DNA of 13,107 nucleotides from CAYGBW01 sp964348185 (GCA_964348185.1 CAYGBW010000159.1:1-13107), one strand, 5' to 3'; counted from the first letter of the stretch, positions 1 to 8,126 are shown. Notes: generated by a model not told the origin, from the sequence alone. Made by a program: numbers and translations.

Positions 1-193
1 GTGAGCTCAGGGCCGAACTGCTCGGGGCGAAGGCTCAGCCGAGTCGATTTTGGTCATTTGATATTCGGATTTGTTTCGCATTTCGATATTCGAATTTCGA
101 ATTTAGGACGTCGGTTTTCAGGACACCATGCAATCGTGTGAATGATTCAAGTTATTATTGAGACACCACACCAGATCATACGATAGATAACCG
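1..193. other. Intergenic spacer with AT-rich repeat
   Basis: No convincing coding region is seen here. The stretch at about 52-108 is AT-rich and built of variants of a short unit (atattcg, atttcgaattt, each seen more than once), in contrast to the GC-richer flanks. It lies downstream of the minus-strand cytochrome gene, so it could include that gene's 3' end. I do not see a clear hairpin followed by a T-run that would mark a terminator. Confidence 0.5.
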
Positions 194-1450
194 TCACAGG
201 CTTTTCAGATAGTCGATGATGGCCGAGACCTCCTCGTCCTTGAGGCTTTTAAAGGGCGGCATCTTGATTCCCCCCTGTTGAATCTGGTTTCGCACCGTTT
301 CTTCGCTGGTGGGTCTGCCCGTGCCCGGAAGCTGGGGATTCTGAAAAACCCCTTTCAATCCTGGACCCACCTTGCTGTCGGTACGGTCATGGAAGTGACA
401 TCCGGCGCAGTTCGCCACAAAAAGGTCCCGACCCCTCGGGGAGGCCTTCTCGTTCTTCAGTTTCGTAAAGACCCATTCACCCTGCCGCCCGGGGAGGGTG
501 AAGGGACCCTTCAGGATGACATCGTTGCCTTTACAGAGCAAACGGAGTGTCGCCTTTCCCTTCTGGCCCTCGAACCGAAAATCGAGAGTGATTCGGCTAT
601 CCTCCTGGACCACTCGATCGATGATGACATTGCCCTCAAGCTGCTCCCCTTTCAAAGTGCCCGGCGATGGGAGGGTGAACCGATAGACCTTTTCAAAATT
701 GGATTTCCAAATCCCCGGGACCTCACACTGCAGCGACTCCAGGTGGGGGATGGGGGGTGTGAATATCGATTGATTCAGGCCGTTGAAAAGGGGACCATTG
801 CTGCATTGATGGTCGGCCACCGCAAAAAGCCAATCCTTGAGATCCTCCTCATCTAACGGGGCGGGGATAAAGGGTGAAACGTAATCGCCCGCAGGAAAGT
901 TGGCCTTTTTGTCCTTCAGGTCGCCCTCCACAGGGAGCATCCTGTATGCCTTAAACCGTTTGGTGTCGATCGCCAGCATCTGGGGCCCCAGATTCCCGTC
1001 TGTGTCATCGACCCGCATGGTTATCCGGATTACCCGATCCGATATCTTGGCAAAACGGATCGCTGAGATCCGGGGGTCGTCATCGGATGTGCTGTCAAGA
1101 GGGAGAATGACAGGGACTTCGTTATCGACCCCTTCCTTCACCTGAAGCTGAAGGGGGAAATAGATGTAACCCTCACTGTAGACGTGCAGGCCCCAGGGGC
1201 CTCCCGAGGGCAGGGGAATCCTGAATGTCCCGTCTGGGAGGATTTTTCCTCCCACAAGGAAGGCGTTGTTGTGGAGTTCCCCCTTTTCCAGGGCTACTGC
1301 CCCGCCTGTAACGACCTTTCCATCCGAGGTGAGCACCTTTCCCGAAATGGACGTCTCCCCCTGCGCCCAAGAACCGGCCAACCCCCATGAAAGAAACAGA
1401 ATCAGCGGAAGGATCAACGCCATTTTCCCCTTTCTGTGGCTCGTCTCCAT
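194..1450 (-). CDS. Exported monoheme cytochrome c domain protein
   Basis: A 418-aa protein. Residues 1-29 form a signal peptide (basic KGK, hydrophobic core, likely cleavage after SWA), so the mature protein should be periplasmic. Residues about 33-95 resemble a carboxypeptidase regulatory-like beta-sandwich (SGKVLTSDGKVV, then PDGTFRIPLPSGG). The middle (about 100-335) matches no family I recognise and is rich in beta-strand-like sequence. The C-terminal 75 residues are a class I cytochrome c: a heme-binding CAGCH motif at 348-352, VGPGLKGV just after it, and a probable distal ligand Met397 in KMPPF, ending in the usual terminal helix (EVSAIIDYLKSL). The start chosen is ATG at 1450 with AGGAGA six bases upstream. 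A GTG at 1465 would add five residues but overlaps that ribosome binding site. It is transcribed away from the glycosyltransferase operon and probably belongs to respiratory or periplasmic electron transfer; the partner is unknown. Confidence 0.9.
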   Translation of the reverse strand: METSHRKGKMALILPLILFLSWGLAGSWAQGETSISGKVLTSDGKVVTGGAVALEKGELHNNAFLVGGKILPDGTFRIPLPSGGPWGLHVYSEGYIYFPLQLQVKEGVDNEVPVILPLDSTSDDDPRISAIRFAKISDRVIRITMRVDDTDGNLGPQMLAIDTKRFKAYRMLPVEGDLKDKKANFPAGDYVSPFIPAPLDEEDLKDWLFAVADHQCSNGPLFNGLNQSIFTPPIPHLESLQCEVPGIWKSNFEKVYRFTLPSPGTLKGEQLEGNVIIDRVVQEDSRITLDFRFEGQKGKATLRLLCKGNDVILKGPFTLPGRQGEWVFTKLKNEKASPRGRDLFVANCAGCHFHDRTDSKVGPGLKGVFQNPQLPGTGRPTSEETVRNQIQQGGIKMPPFKSLKDEEVSAIIDYLKSL

Positions 1451-1500
1451 CTCCTCTCTCCTCACGATTTTGTGATTGGCATCCTCTTTGTCCAGATTTC

Positions 1501-1530
1501 ATACTAGCATATGGGTCATTGAACTGTCTA
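1501..1530 (-). promoter_or_regulatory. Possible sigma70-like promoter for the cytochrome gene
   Basis: On the minus strand TAGACA (1525-1530) lies 18 nt from TAGTAT (1501-1506), giving 5/6 and 4/6 matches to the -35 and -10 consensus. This would leave a leader of about 45 nt before the ATG at 1450. A perfect TATAAT also lies on the plus strand at 1529-1534 and could serve the divergent glycosyltransferase operon, but it has no good -35 at 16-18 nt. The two elements overlap, so opposing transcription may compete. This is a motif match only. Confidence 0.35.
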
Positions 1531-1623
1531 TAATAACCCCATAGGGGGCGACAAATGCATTCTGCCTTTCTCCACCCTGAGCCTTCATCGGAACGACTCG
1601 ACTTTCCGCTCCCGGGGTAACAG

Positions 1624-3141
1624 ATGGAGATCTTGAGCCATCTTCTCATAGGGGTCTACCTGCTTTCTCTGATCTCTCTTTTCACCTATGGAATCAACTG
1701 CTATATCCTCCTGATTCTCCATCGATTCCATCGAAAAAAGGCCGGCCATAAGGAGGCGAGGCACCGGGAGCTTTTCTTTGCAGAGGTTGCCCAGAAGGGA
1801 CTTCCGAGAGTTACGATTCAACTCCCCCTTTTCAACGAGCGCTATGTCGTTCAAAGGCTTCTGAAAGGGGTCACGACAATCTCCTACCCAAAAGAGCTCC
1901 TAGAGATTCAAGTCCTGGACGACTCCACGGATGACACCGTTGAAATCGTCCAACACCTCGTCTCGGTCTATCGGAAGGAGGGGGTTGACATGGTCCACCT
2001 CCATCGGCGTAACCGGAAGGGATACAAGGCGGGAGCCCTAGAGGCTGGCCTGGCCCGGGCAAAGGGGGAGTTCGTTGCCATCTTCGACGCAGATTTCATT
2101 CCCCCTGCTGATTTCCTAGAGCGGACCCTCCCCTATTTTATGGATCCTTGGGTCGGTATGGTCCAGGCGAGATGGGGCCATATCAACCATGACTACTCTC
2201 TGCTCACACGCCTTCAGTCTATGGGCATCGACGGCCATTTCGGGGTGGAACAGCCGGCGAGGGCATGGGGGGGACTCTTCATGAACTTCAACGGAACGGC
2301 CGGTATCTGGCGAAAGAGGGCCATCGAGGATGCAGGAGGATGGGAGCATGACACCCGCACCGAGGACATGGACCTGAGCTATCGAGCCCAGTTGAGGGGG
2401 TGGAAGCTTGAGTTCTCACCGAGCATGGTCTGTCCTGCAGAGCTTCCCGTCCAGATTCATGGTTTCAAGGCACAGCAGCATCGTTGGGCGAAGGGCTCAA
2501 TCCAGACGGCCCGAAAACTCCTGGGTCCGATTCTCCGTGCCAGAATTCCCCTTTTCATCAAGCTCGAGGCGGTTATCCACCTGACCCATTATCTCGTCCA
2601 TCCCCTCATGCTGATCGTGGTTCTGGCCTCCCTGCCCATGCTATTCACCCAGTGGTTTTACGCCAGTCTCTCTTACCCCATCATGTTCTTCACCCTTATC
2701 ACCCTGGCAACCTGCGGCCCATCGTCTCTCTACCTCTATGCTCAGCGTCTCCTCCATCGAGACTGGCTCAAGAACATCAAATACCTGCCTCTGTTGGTCT
2801 GTCTCGGGACCGGGATTGCGGTCAGCAATACCAAGGCGATTCTCGAGGCCCTTGGGGGACGGACAGGAGCCTTTATCAGGACCCCGAAATACGATATCTG
2901 GTCGCGGGCTGACAACTGGAGAAAAAAGGTCTATCGGTCCCCCGAGAGTCTCCTGTCCATCCTGGAGTTTCTCATGGGGTGCTATGCCCTCGTTGCCCTT
3001 GTCCTTTTTCTCACTCTGAGGAAGTATTTTATTAGCCCCTTTCTCGTGATCTATACACTGGGTTTTTTCTACGTTTTTGCCCTATCTGTCTCCCATTCCA
3101 TGGGAGGGGAGAGGAGAGAATCCCATCAGAATGATCGATAA
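1624..3141 (+). CDS. Membrane processive glycosyltransferase, GT2 (CslA-like)
   Basis: A 505-aa integral membrane GT2 enzyme. The signature of processive beta-glycan synthases is complete: DD at 99-100 (VLDDSTDDT), the metal-binding DAD at 155-157, TED at 246-248 as the catalytic-base motif, and QQHRW at 284-288. FNGTAGIWR at 222-230 and TEDMDLSYR are the forms found in the CslA/glucomannan mannosyltransferase branch. FIRTPK at 417-422 sits where BcsA-type enzymes have their gating-loop FxVTxK. Membrane segments lie at about 6-32, 316-341, 349-373, 387-402, 443-465 and 470-490. It probably moves a beta-linked sugar polymer or lipid-linked sugar across the inner membrane. There is no PilZ domain and no BcsB-like partner nearby, so c-di-GMP-controlled cellulose synthesis is unlikely. 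The ribosome binding site before ATG 1624 is weak (GGGGT). It is the first gene of the operon and overlaps the next by 11 nt. Sugar specificity cannot be read from the sequence. Confidence 0.9.
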   Translation: MEILSHLLIGVYLLSLISLFTYGINCYILLILHRFHRKKAGHKEARHRELFFAEVAQKGLPRVTIQLPLFNERYVVQRLLKGVTTISYPKELLEIQVLDDSTDDTVEIVQHLVSVYRKEGVDMVHLHRRNRKGYKAGALEAGLARAKGEFVAIFDADFIPPADFLERTLPYFMDPWVGMVQARWGHINHDYSLLTRLQSMGIDGHFGVEQPARAWGGLFMNFNGTAGIWRKRAIEDAGGWEHDTRTEDMDLSYRAQLRGWKLEFSPSMVCPAELPVQIHGFKAQQHRWAKGSIQTARKLLGPILRARIPLFIKLEAVIHLTHYLVHPLMLIVVLASLPMLFTQWFYASLSYPIMFFTLITLATCGPSSLYLYAQRLLHRDWLKNIKYLPLLVCLGTGIAVSNTKAILEALGGRTGAFIRTPKYDIWSRADNWRKKVYRSPESLLSILEFLMGCYALVALVLFLTLRKYFISPFLVIYTLGFFYVFALSVSHSMGGERRESHQNDR

Positions 3142-4555
3142 AAGGGCCGTATCGGTTGCTTCCCTGGGTCTGTTGGGGAGTCCCATCTATGGGTTCAATT
3201 TCAGGCTCTTCGATATTCTCTTGAAGCGAGGCCTTGTTGGTCCAGAGACCGGCCCGTTCACCTTCTTTCTCTATCAATACGTCCCCTTGGGAATGCTCTA
3301 CTTTGCCGGGGTAGCCATCGTTTTTCTACCTGGCCGTCATAGGTCTCCGGGTCCCTCCGTGCTCTACATCGTTCTCCTTTTCGGTTTCCTATACAGGATC
3401 CTCCTCGTCCCCTCCCAGCCCGTGCTTTCCTCAGACATGTATCGATATATCTGGGATGGTCGGGTGCAGGCGCATGGGATCAATCCCTATCGGTATCCAC
3501 CAAACCACGAGGTCCTCGCGAAGCTCCGAGATGGGGCGATCTATCCTCATGTGAACCGGAAAGGATCTCCCACGATCTACCCTGCCGGAGCCCAGGCGCT
3601 CTTCTATCTCCTTAACCGGCTCGGGGTGAAGAGCGTTGTGGCATTCAAGGGAGCGTCCCTGTTGTGTGATATGGGCTCCCTCCTCCTTCTGGTTATGATC
3701 CTGGCGAGTCTTGGACTCGACCGAGAGAGGGTACTGGTTTACGCCTGGAATCCCTTGATTATCTATGAATTGGCCAATAATGGACACCTCGAAGGTTTCG
3801 TTGTTTTCTTCTTCCTTTTGGCCCTCTGGTTTCTCATGAAAGACCGGGCCAATGCCTCTGTCATCAGCCTGGCTGCGGCAACATCCCTAAAGCTGTACCC
3901 TCTTATTGCTTTGCCGGCTATCCTCAGAGAAAGAAAGGTTCGGCGGCTCCTTCTGTTCACCGGGATTCTCTTTTTGTTTTATGTGCCTTACCTCTCTGTG
4001 GGGAAAAAGGTCCTGGGCTTCCTTCCCGAATACTTCACAAACCCTTACGAGTGCTTCAATCTTGGACTCAAGACGTATCTAATCAGGCTTTTTCCCTCTC
4101 TGACCCATGGGGTCACCACAAGGGCCTTTGCTGTCCTTCTCATCGTTGCGGCAGGAGTGATCGGGATAAAAAAGAAGAATCCGGTCGACGCCATCAAGCT
4201 TGCCTATTTCTTAGCAGGCCTCCAGATCGTCTTGGCATCGGCTTCCCTCCATCCGTGGTATATCCTGTGGATCGTTCCTCTTCTTTCCCTGTTCCCTTCA
4301 CCGGCGTGGCTCTATTTTTCCTTTGTGGTCCCCTTTTCCTATTTGAAATACCAGTCCCCTGAGGGGATGTTCCCTGAGTGGGTCCGGCACCTCGAGTATA
4401 TCCCATTCTTCATCCTCCTCACCCTGGAATGGTACATTCTTCAGAGGTCCACCCCCAGCCTGTTCCCCTGGAGGCGTCCAGGGGAAGAAACAGCCCATGA
4501 GAACCGAACGAGGCCACTGGTCGATGAGAGTATCCGTCATCATACCCGCCCTTGA
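3131..4555 (+). CDS. Multi-pass GT-C (GT87-like) mannosyltransferase
   Basis: A 474-aa protein with many hydrophobic segments. It fits GT-C transferases that use polyprenyl-phosphate sugars on the outer face of the membrane. The diagnostic region is residues 101-150: SDMYRYIWDGRV, GINPY, then IYPHVN and PTIYPAG. This pattern is typical of GT87/DUF2029 and polyprenol-phosphate-dependent mannosyltransferase-like proteins; the Asp of SDMYRY in the first outer loop is the expected catalytic or metal site. The start chosen is ATG 3131, giving an 11-nt overlap with the upstream gene and a GAGAGGAG stretch about 12 nt before it. An ATG at 3077 would add 18 hydrophilic residues and lengthen the overlap to 65 nt. 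The 3' end overlaps the DPM1-like gene, which could supply its donor. The sugar (mannose, glucose or other) is not determined. Confidence 0.85.
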   Translation: MIDKRAVSVASLGLLGSPIYGFNFRLFDILLKRGLVGPETGPFTFFLYQYVPLGMLYFAGVAIVFLPGRHRSPGPSVLYIVLLFGFLYRILLVPSQPVLSSDMYRYIWDGRVQAHGINPYRYPPNHEVLAKLRDGAIYPHVNRKGSPTIYPAGAQALFYLLNRLGVKSVVAFKGASLLCDMGSLLLLVMILASLGLDRERVLVYAWNPLIIYELANNGHLEGFVVFFFLLALWFLMKDRANASVISLAAATSLKLYPLIALPAILRERKVRRLLLFTGILFLFYVPYLSVGKKVLGFLPEYFTNPYECFNLGLKTYLIRLFPSLTHGVTTRAFAVLLIVAAGVIGIKKKNPVDAIKLAYFLAGLQIVLASASLHPWYILWIVPLLSLFPSPAWLYFSFVVPFSYLKYQSPEGMFPEWVRHLEYIPFFILLTLEWYILQRSTPSLFPWRRPGEETAHENRTRPLVDESIRHHTRP

Positions 4556-5204
4556 CGAGGAGGAGGCCATCGGCGTCGTCGTCAGGAGCGTCCCGCCCCA
4601 CCTGGTGGAGGAGGTCATTGTTGTGGACAATGGATCCGTGGATTCCACAGGTTCAAGGGCACAAGACGCAGGGGCCAGGGTGGTCAGAGAACCGAGGAGG
4701 GGGTACGGCGCTGCCTGCCATGCAGGACTGATGGCGACAGGGGAAACCGATGTGATCGTCTTTTTGGATGGCGATACCAGCGATGATCCACGGGATCTAC
4801 CCCGGCTGCTGACACCCATCGAGGATGGCGTAGCCGATTTTGTCCTGGGCTCGAGGCTGTCGGGCGCGCAGGAGGTCGGTGCCATGCCCTTCCACGCCCG
4901 CCTGGGCAATCGGTTTATCGCCAGATTAATGAACAGGGTCTATGGACTGGGCCTTACCGACATCGGCTCATTCAGGGCGATTCGGCGGGAGCTGCTTCTG
5001 TCGCTCCGAATGGGACAGATGACCTTTGGTTGGCCCGCAGAGATGGTGGTGAAGGCTGCCAAACGGGGAGCCAGCATCGTGGACGTTCCGGTTTCCTATC
5101 GGAAACGGATTGGAACCTCAAAGGTATCGGGCACGGTAAAGGGCTCTCTTCTGGCCGCTTACTACATGCTGTGGATCCCCTTGCGATATATCATAAAGGA
5201 CTAG
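4524..5204 (+). CDS. DPM1-like family 2 glycosyltransferase
   Basis: A 226-aa cytosolic or peripheral GT2 enzyme of the dolichyl/polyprenyl-phosphate sugar synthase type. It begins with the standard GT-A strand VSVIIPALDEEE and has VVDNGSVDST at 34-43, RRGYGAACHAGL at 58-69, the metal-binding DGD at 82-84, and VLGSRLSG followed by the family's DIGSFRAIRR segment. No C-terminal membrane pair is present, so it is the soluble form. It should transfer a nucleotide-activated sugar to polyprenyl phosphate. The start is set at ATG 4524 because the GT-A strand then begins immediately, with GAGG about 10 nt upstream. An ATG at 4497 would add nine residues. The gene overlaps the GT-C gene by 32 nt, suggesting translational coupling and a donor-maker/donor-user pair. 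The exact sugar is unknown. Confidence 0.87.
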   Translation: MRVSVIIPALDEEEAIGVVVRSVPPHLVEEVIVVDNGSVDSTGSRAQDAGARVVREPRRGYGAACHAGLMATGETDVIVFLDGDTSDDPRDLPRLLTPIEDGVADFVLGSRLSGAQEVGAMPFHARLGNRFIARLMNRVYGLGLTDIGSFRAIRRELLLSLRMGQMTFGWPAEMVVKAAKRGASIVDVPVSYRKRIGTSKVSGTVKGSLLAAYYMLWIPLRYIIKD

Positions 5205-5209
5205 AGAAG

Positions 5210-6010
5210 TTGACCCGGACACCGGTTCCTTTTGACCAAAATGTCGAGGGATGGCTTGAATACTCAGAAAGCTGGAAGGGCCGGATGCGCCGTGACCTCA
5301 CCTGGCACAACCTCGAAGGCTACGTCAAATCGAAAAGGGGCGCATTACGCATACTCGATGCAGGGTGCGGCCTGGGCGACATGGCCGACTTTCTTCTCGG
5401 AAGAGCCAGATCCCTTGTCCTCCTCGACTTTTCAGAGAAGATGCTGGAGAGGGCAAAGAAGCGGTTATGGGGGAGCCATTCCGGTTTCAAGGACCCTAGG
5501 CTTACCTTTATCCATGGTCGTGTGGAAGAACTGGACTCCTGCCTCCCTGAAAAGGCCTTTGATGTGATCCTCTGTCACACCCTCTTGGAATATGTTGAGG
5601 CTCCCCGGACCGTATTGGCCGCTCTCGTGGAGCGGCTTGTCTCTGGGGGGTTTCTCTCCCTGGTAACAACGAATTGTTTCAGCGAGGCGCTCAGACTGGC
5701 TATCCTCAAAAATGACCTCCCAGGGGCTCGTCGGGCACTCCACCAGAAGAACCATGAAGCCGCCGTCTTCGATCACGTGCCCAGGCATACCTTTTCCTTG
5801 GAGAACCTGGTCGCGTTGCTCGATGGGTTGGGTTTGACAATCAAAGATCGATTCGGGATCCGCGTCTTCTCCGACTATATGCCTGAGGATGCATTCGAAG
5901 ACCCCAAGAGTTACCGAGACCTTCTTGAATTGGAAAAAGAAGCCTCGAAGCTACCCCCCTATTCTAACATCGCCCGATACCTTCACCTGATTTGTCAGAA
6001 GGGGGGATGA
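5210..6010 (+). CDS. CmoM/SmtA-like SAM-dependent methyltransferase
   Basis: A 266-aa class I methyltransferase. Motif I is LDAGCGLGD at 49-57, the acidic end of strand 2 is Asp73 (LLDFSEKML), and HTLLEYVEAPRTVL with SGGFLSLVTTN (motif IV to post-motif region) follows. As I recall E. coli CmoM (SmtA), the resemblance extends along the whole chain, including the N-terminal KGRMRRDLTW region and the C-terminal GIRVFSDY (216-223) and YSNIARYLHL segments. CmoM methylates carboxymethoxyuridine in tRNA. The surrounding glycosyltransferases and radical SAM genes make another substrate possible. The start chosen is TTG 5210: AAAGGA lies nine bases upstream, it follows the previous stop by five bases, and the family's N-terminus fits. 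The open frame extends further upstream into the previous gene, but that part looks like out-of-frame sequence. Confidence 0.8.
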   Translation: MTRTPVPFDQNVEGWLEYSESWKGRMRRDLTWHNLEGYVKSKRGALRILDAGCGLGDMADFLLGRARSLVLLDFSEKMLERAKKRLWGSHSGFKDPRLTFIHGRVEELDSCLPEKAFDVILCHTLLEYVEAPRTVLAALVERLVSGGFLSLVTTNCFSEALRLAILKNDLPGARRALHQKNHEAAVFDHVPRHTFSLENLVALLDGLGLTIKDRFGIRVFSDYMPEDAFEDPKSYRDLLELEKEASKLPPYSNIARYLHLICQKGG

Positions 6011-6026
6011 TCGAAAGGAGCAGAGC

Positions 6027-7028
6027 GTGGGTATTTCTGCCGGATTGGGGCTGACCAACAACTGCGATCTCAACTGCCCCCATTGCTACCGCCCCCAGGG
6101 CGAGATCTACAATTTGACCCTTGAAGATGTCAAGGCAATCTGCGAAAACCTGGAGGTCACCTCTGTGGGCCTGGGCACGGGGGAGAACGGACTGAACCCT
6201 GATTACTTCCAGATCCTTGAGTATCTCAAAGACAGAGGAATCTCGGTCACCCTGGCCTCCAACGGCTACACCGTCGAGACGACCCCAGATGAGATCCTCA
6301 AGACCTTTTGCGACGTGGAATTCTCGATCGATTTCCCCTCTGAGGTTGAGCAGGACGGTTTTCGGGGAACGGGGAACTGGAAACGAATTCTTACCAACAT
6401 CGAGCGCTGCAAACGGCTCGGCATTGAGGTGACCATCCTGGCCGTTCTCATGAGCTTGAATTACAACAAACTGGGACGATTGGCCAGAGTGGCGGCCTCC
6501 CTGGGTTGTAACCTTCGGGTCAATGTCTTTCAACCCGTCCGGGACCAGGCCTACCTCCTCACCTACAACCAGTACTGGGAGGCCTTCCAGATTCTCTTCG
6601 ATGAGACAGCCTTGATGAGCTGTACCGAACCTCTGGTCAATTCGTTCTCTGGCCTCAATACCCTTCATGGCTCACCCTGCGGTCGGAGCAGCATCCGAAT
6701 CACTCCCCTTAAAGAGGTATTGCCCTGCGTCTACTGGCCCGAAAAGGAGATTGAACTGAAGGACCTTCTCACATTAAAAGGGAAGGTATGGGACACCCCA
6801 CCTTTCCATAATGCCAGAAAGGTCCCCACACCGTGTAAGGGTTGCGAACATCTCGACAACTGCCAGGGCGGTTGCAGGAGCCGGAATCACCTGCTCGGGA
6901 AAGGGGATCAACCTGACTACTACTGTCCCGTGTATCGCGGAGACTCAAAGAGACTCAACCCCACCCTGGCCGTCAGTAAGAACCTTCTGAGGGCCAAGAG
7001 CATATGTACAACCATCGTGAAGGGATAG
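6027..7028 (+). CDS. Radical SAM protein with SPASM-type C-terminus
   Basis: A 333-aa radical SAM enzyme. The [4Fe-4S] cluster motif is CDLNCPHC with Cys13, Cys17 and Cys20 (CX3CX2C). The SAM-binding 'GGE' element appears as GTGEN at 50-54, an unusual form. The C-terminal part has the SPASM arrangement: Cys218, Cys234, then CX2CX5CX3C (Cys270, 273, 279, 283) and Cys300, enough for two auxiliary iron-sulfur clusters. The Gly usually found before the second SPASM Cys is absent (PLKEVLPC). Known SPASM enzymes modify peptides, proteins or small molecules by radical chemistry; no precursor peptide is visible nearby. The start is GTG 6027 with AAAGGAG six to seven bases upstream and 16 nt after the previous stop. 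The next radical SAM gene follows after 42 nt, and the two may act in sequence. The substrate is unknown. Confidence 0.87.
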   Translation: MGISAGLGLTNNCDLNCPHCYRPQGEIYNLTLEDVKAICENLEVTSVGLGTGENGLNPDYFQILEYLKDRGISVTLASNGYTVETTPDEILKTFCDVEFSIDFPSEVEQDGFRGTGNWKRILTNIERCKRLGIEVTILAVLMSLNYNKLGRLARVAASLGCNLRVNVFQPVRDQAYLLTYNQYWEAFQILFDETALMSCTEPLVNSFSGLNTLHGSPCGRSSIRITPLKEVLPCVYWPEKEIELKDLLTLKGKVWDTPPFHNARKVPTPCKGCEHLDNCQGGCRSRNHLLGKGDQPDYYCPVYRGDSKRLNPTLAVSKNLLRAKSICTTIVKG

Positions 7029-7070
7029 GGGGATCTCCAAATTGATCTCTCTCTATTACTTGATAAAGCC

Positions 7071-8114
7071 ATGATTAGACTGTCAAGAAAACCGGATATC
7101 CAAATCCATCTGAGTAAGAGCTCGAAAACACCCCTGCCCCGATCGGTCTACCTTGAGGTCACGAACCGCTGTAACCTCAAGTGTCCGACGTGCTTGCAGT
7201 ATCGCGGCATGGAGGAGGAGCCTCGGGATCTCTCCCTCGATGAGGTCAAGGAGATCATGGGTCAGATTCCAGGACTGAAGAGGGCGGTTCTCCATGGGGT
7301 CGGCGAGCCACTCCTGAACAGGGAGCTGCCGGATATCATTGGCTACCTGAAGGGGAGAGGCGTCTACGTCCTTTTCAACTCCAACGGCCTTCTTTTGAGC
7401 CGAAAGTGGGCAGCGCAGCTTGTTTCGAGCGGGCTCGACGAACTTCGGCTTTCTCTAGACGCGGCCACTGCGTCCTCGTATGCCCGAGTCCGCGGCTCGG
7501 TTGATTTCTCAAAAGCGGTCAAAAATATCGAGGTCCTCTCCCAGTGGCGAAAAGCCAGCCATCGGTCAACGCCCAGGCTGTCCGCCTGGATGGTGGCCAC
7601 CCGGGAGAACGTGGAGGATCTTCCCGAGATGATCAAACTGGCCGCTCGAGTCGGAATCGATGAGGTTTATCTGCAGAGGCTGGTGTATCCCACTGACGGG
7701 CCCGGATATGGTCTGGCGGTCAAGGAACAGGCGATAACCAATCCATCCTCTCAGATTGTCGATATTCTCCAGAGAGGCGTGTCCCTCGGCCGTCGCCTCG
7801 GTGTGTCCCTGAGGGCTTCAGGGCTGGCCTCACCCCGGGAAAGCCTCAGGGGCAAATCCAGAGACGCCGCTCCATGGCGCCAGTGCAAAAGACCTTGGGA
7901 GGTTGCCTACATTACGGCGTGGGGCAATGTCCTGCCGTGTTGCATTGCCCCCTTTTCCACCGTGGACTACCCTTCCCTGGTTCTGGGGAACGTCTTCACA
8001 GAGCCCTTTGACAGGATTTGGCGGGGTGAAAAATACCGCACATTTCGACAGATCCATCAGTCTTCCCACCCACCCGGATGTTGCGCTGCTTGCGGTATAG
8101 AGTGGAGCCTCTGA
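7071..8114 (+). CDS. Radical SAM protein with SPASM/twitch-type C-terminus
   Basis: A 347-aa radical SAM enzyme of a different subgroup from its upstream neighbour. The cluster motif is CNLKCPTC (Cys34, Cys38, Cys41), and HGVGEPLLN at 75-83 is a close match to the SAM-binding GGEP element. Downstream elements of the barrel are FNSNG at 102-106 and LRLSLDAAT at 125-133. The C-terminal part has Cys272, then WGNVLPCC (Cys290, Cys291), LGNVF, DRIWRGEKYRTFR, and a last CCAAC (337-341). This is the layout of the SPASM-like domain in many MoaA-family radical SAM proteins, with an auxiliary cluster. The start is ATG 7071; no good Shine-Dalgarno precedes it, so it may depend on upstream translation. 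The downstream transferase begins 12 nt after its stop. The substrate cannot be deduced. Confidence 0.87.
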   Translation: MIRLSRKPDIQIHLSKSSKTPLPRSVYLEVTNRCNLKCPTCLQYRGMEEEPRDLSLDEVKEIMGQIPGLKRAVLHGVGEPLLNRELPDIIGYLKGRGVYVLFNSNGLLLSRKWAAQLVSSGLDELRLSLDAATASSYARVRGSVDFSKAVKNIEVLSQWRKASHRSTPRLSAWMVATRENVEDLPEMIKLAARVGIDEVYLQRLVYPTDGPGYGLAVKEQAITNPSSQIVDILQRGVSLGRRLGVSLRASGLASPRESLRGKSRDAAPWRQCKRPWEVAYITAWGNVLPCCIAPFSTVDYPSLVLGNVFTEPFDRIWRGEKYRTFRQIHQSSHPPGCCAACGIEWSL

Positions 8115-8126
8115 GGAGGGAAAATC

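Noticed and set aside
278..856. A 192-aa plus-strand open frame opposite the cytochrome gene
   Set aside because: The minus-strand frame has a signal peptide and heme motif; this one has neither motif nor binding site.
4298..4909. A 203-aa minus-strand open frame opposite the GT-C/DPM1-like junction
   Set aside because: Low-complexity Ser/Arg/Pro-rich translation, antisense to two well-supported genes.
5964..6668. A 234-aa open frame on the minus strand opposite the first radical SAM gene
   Set aside because: It is antisense to a gene with clear catalytic motifs and shows no recognisable domain; a GC-driven shadow.
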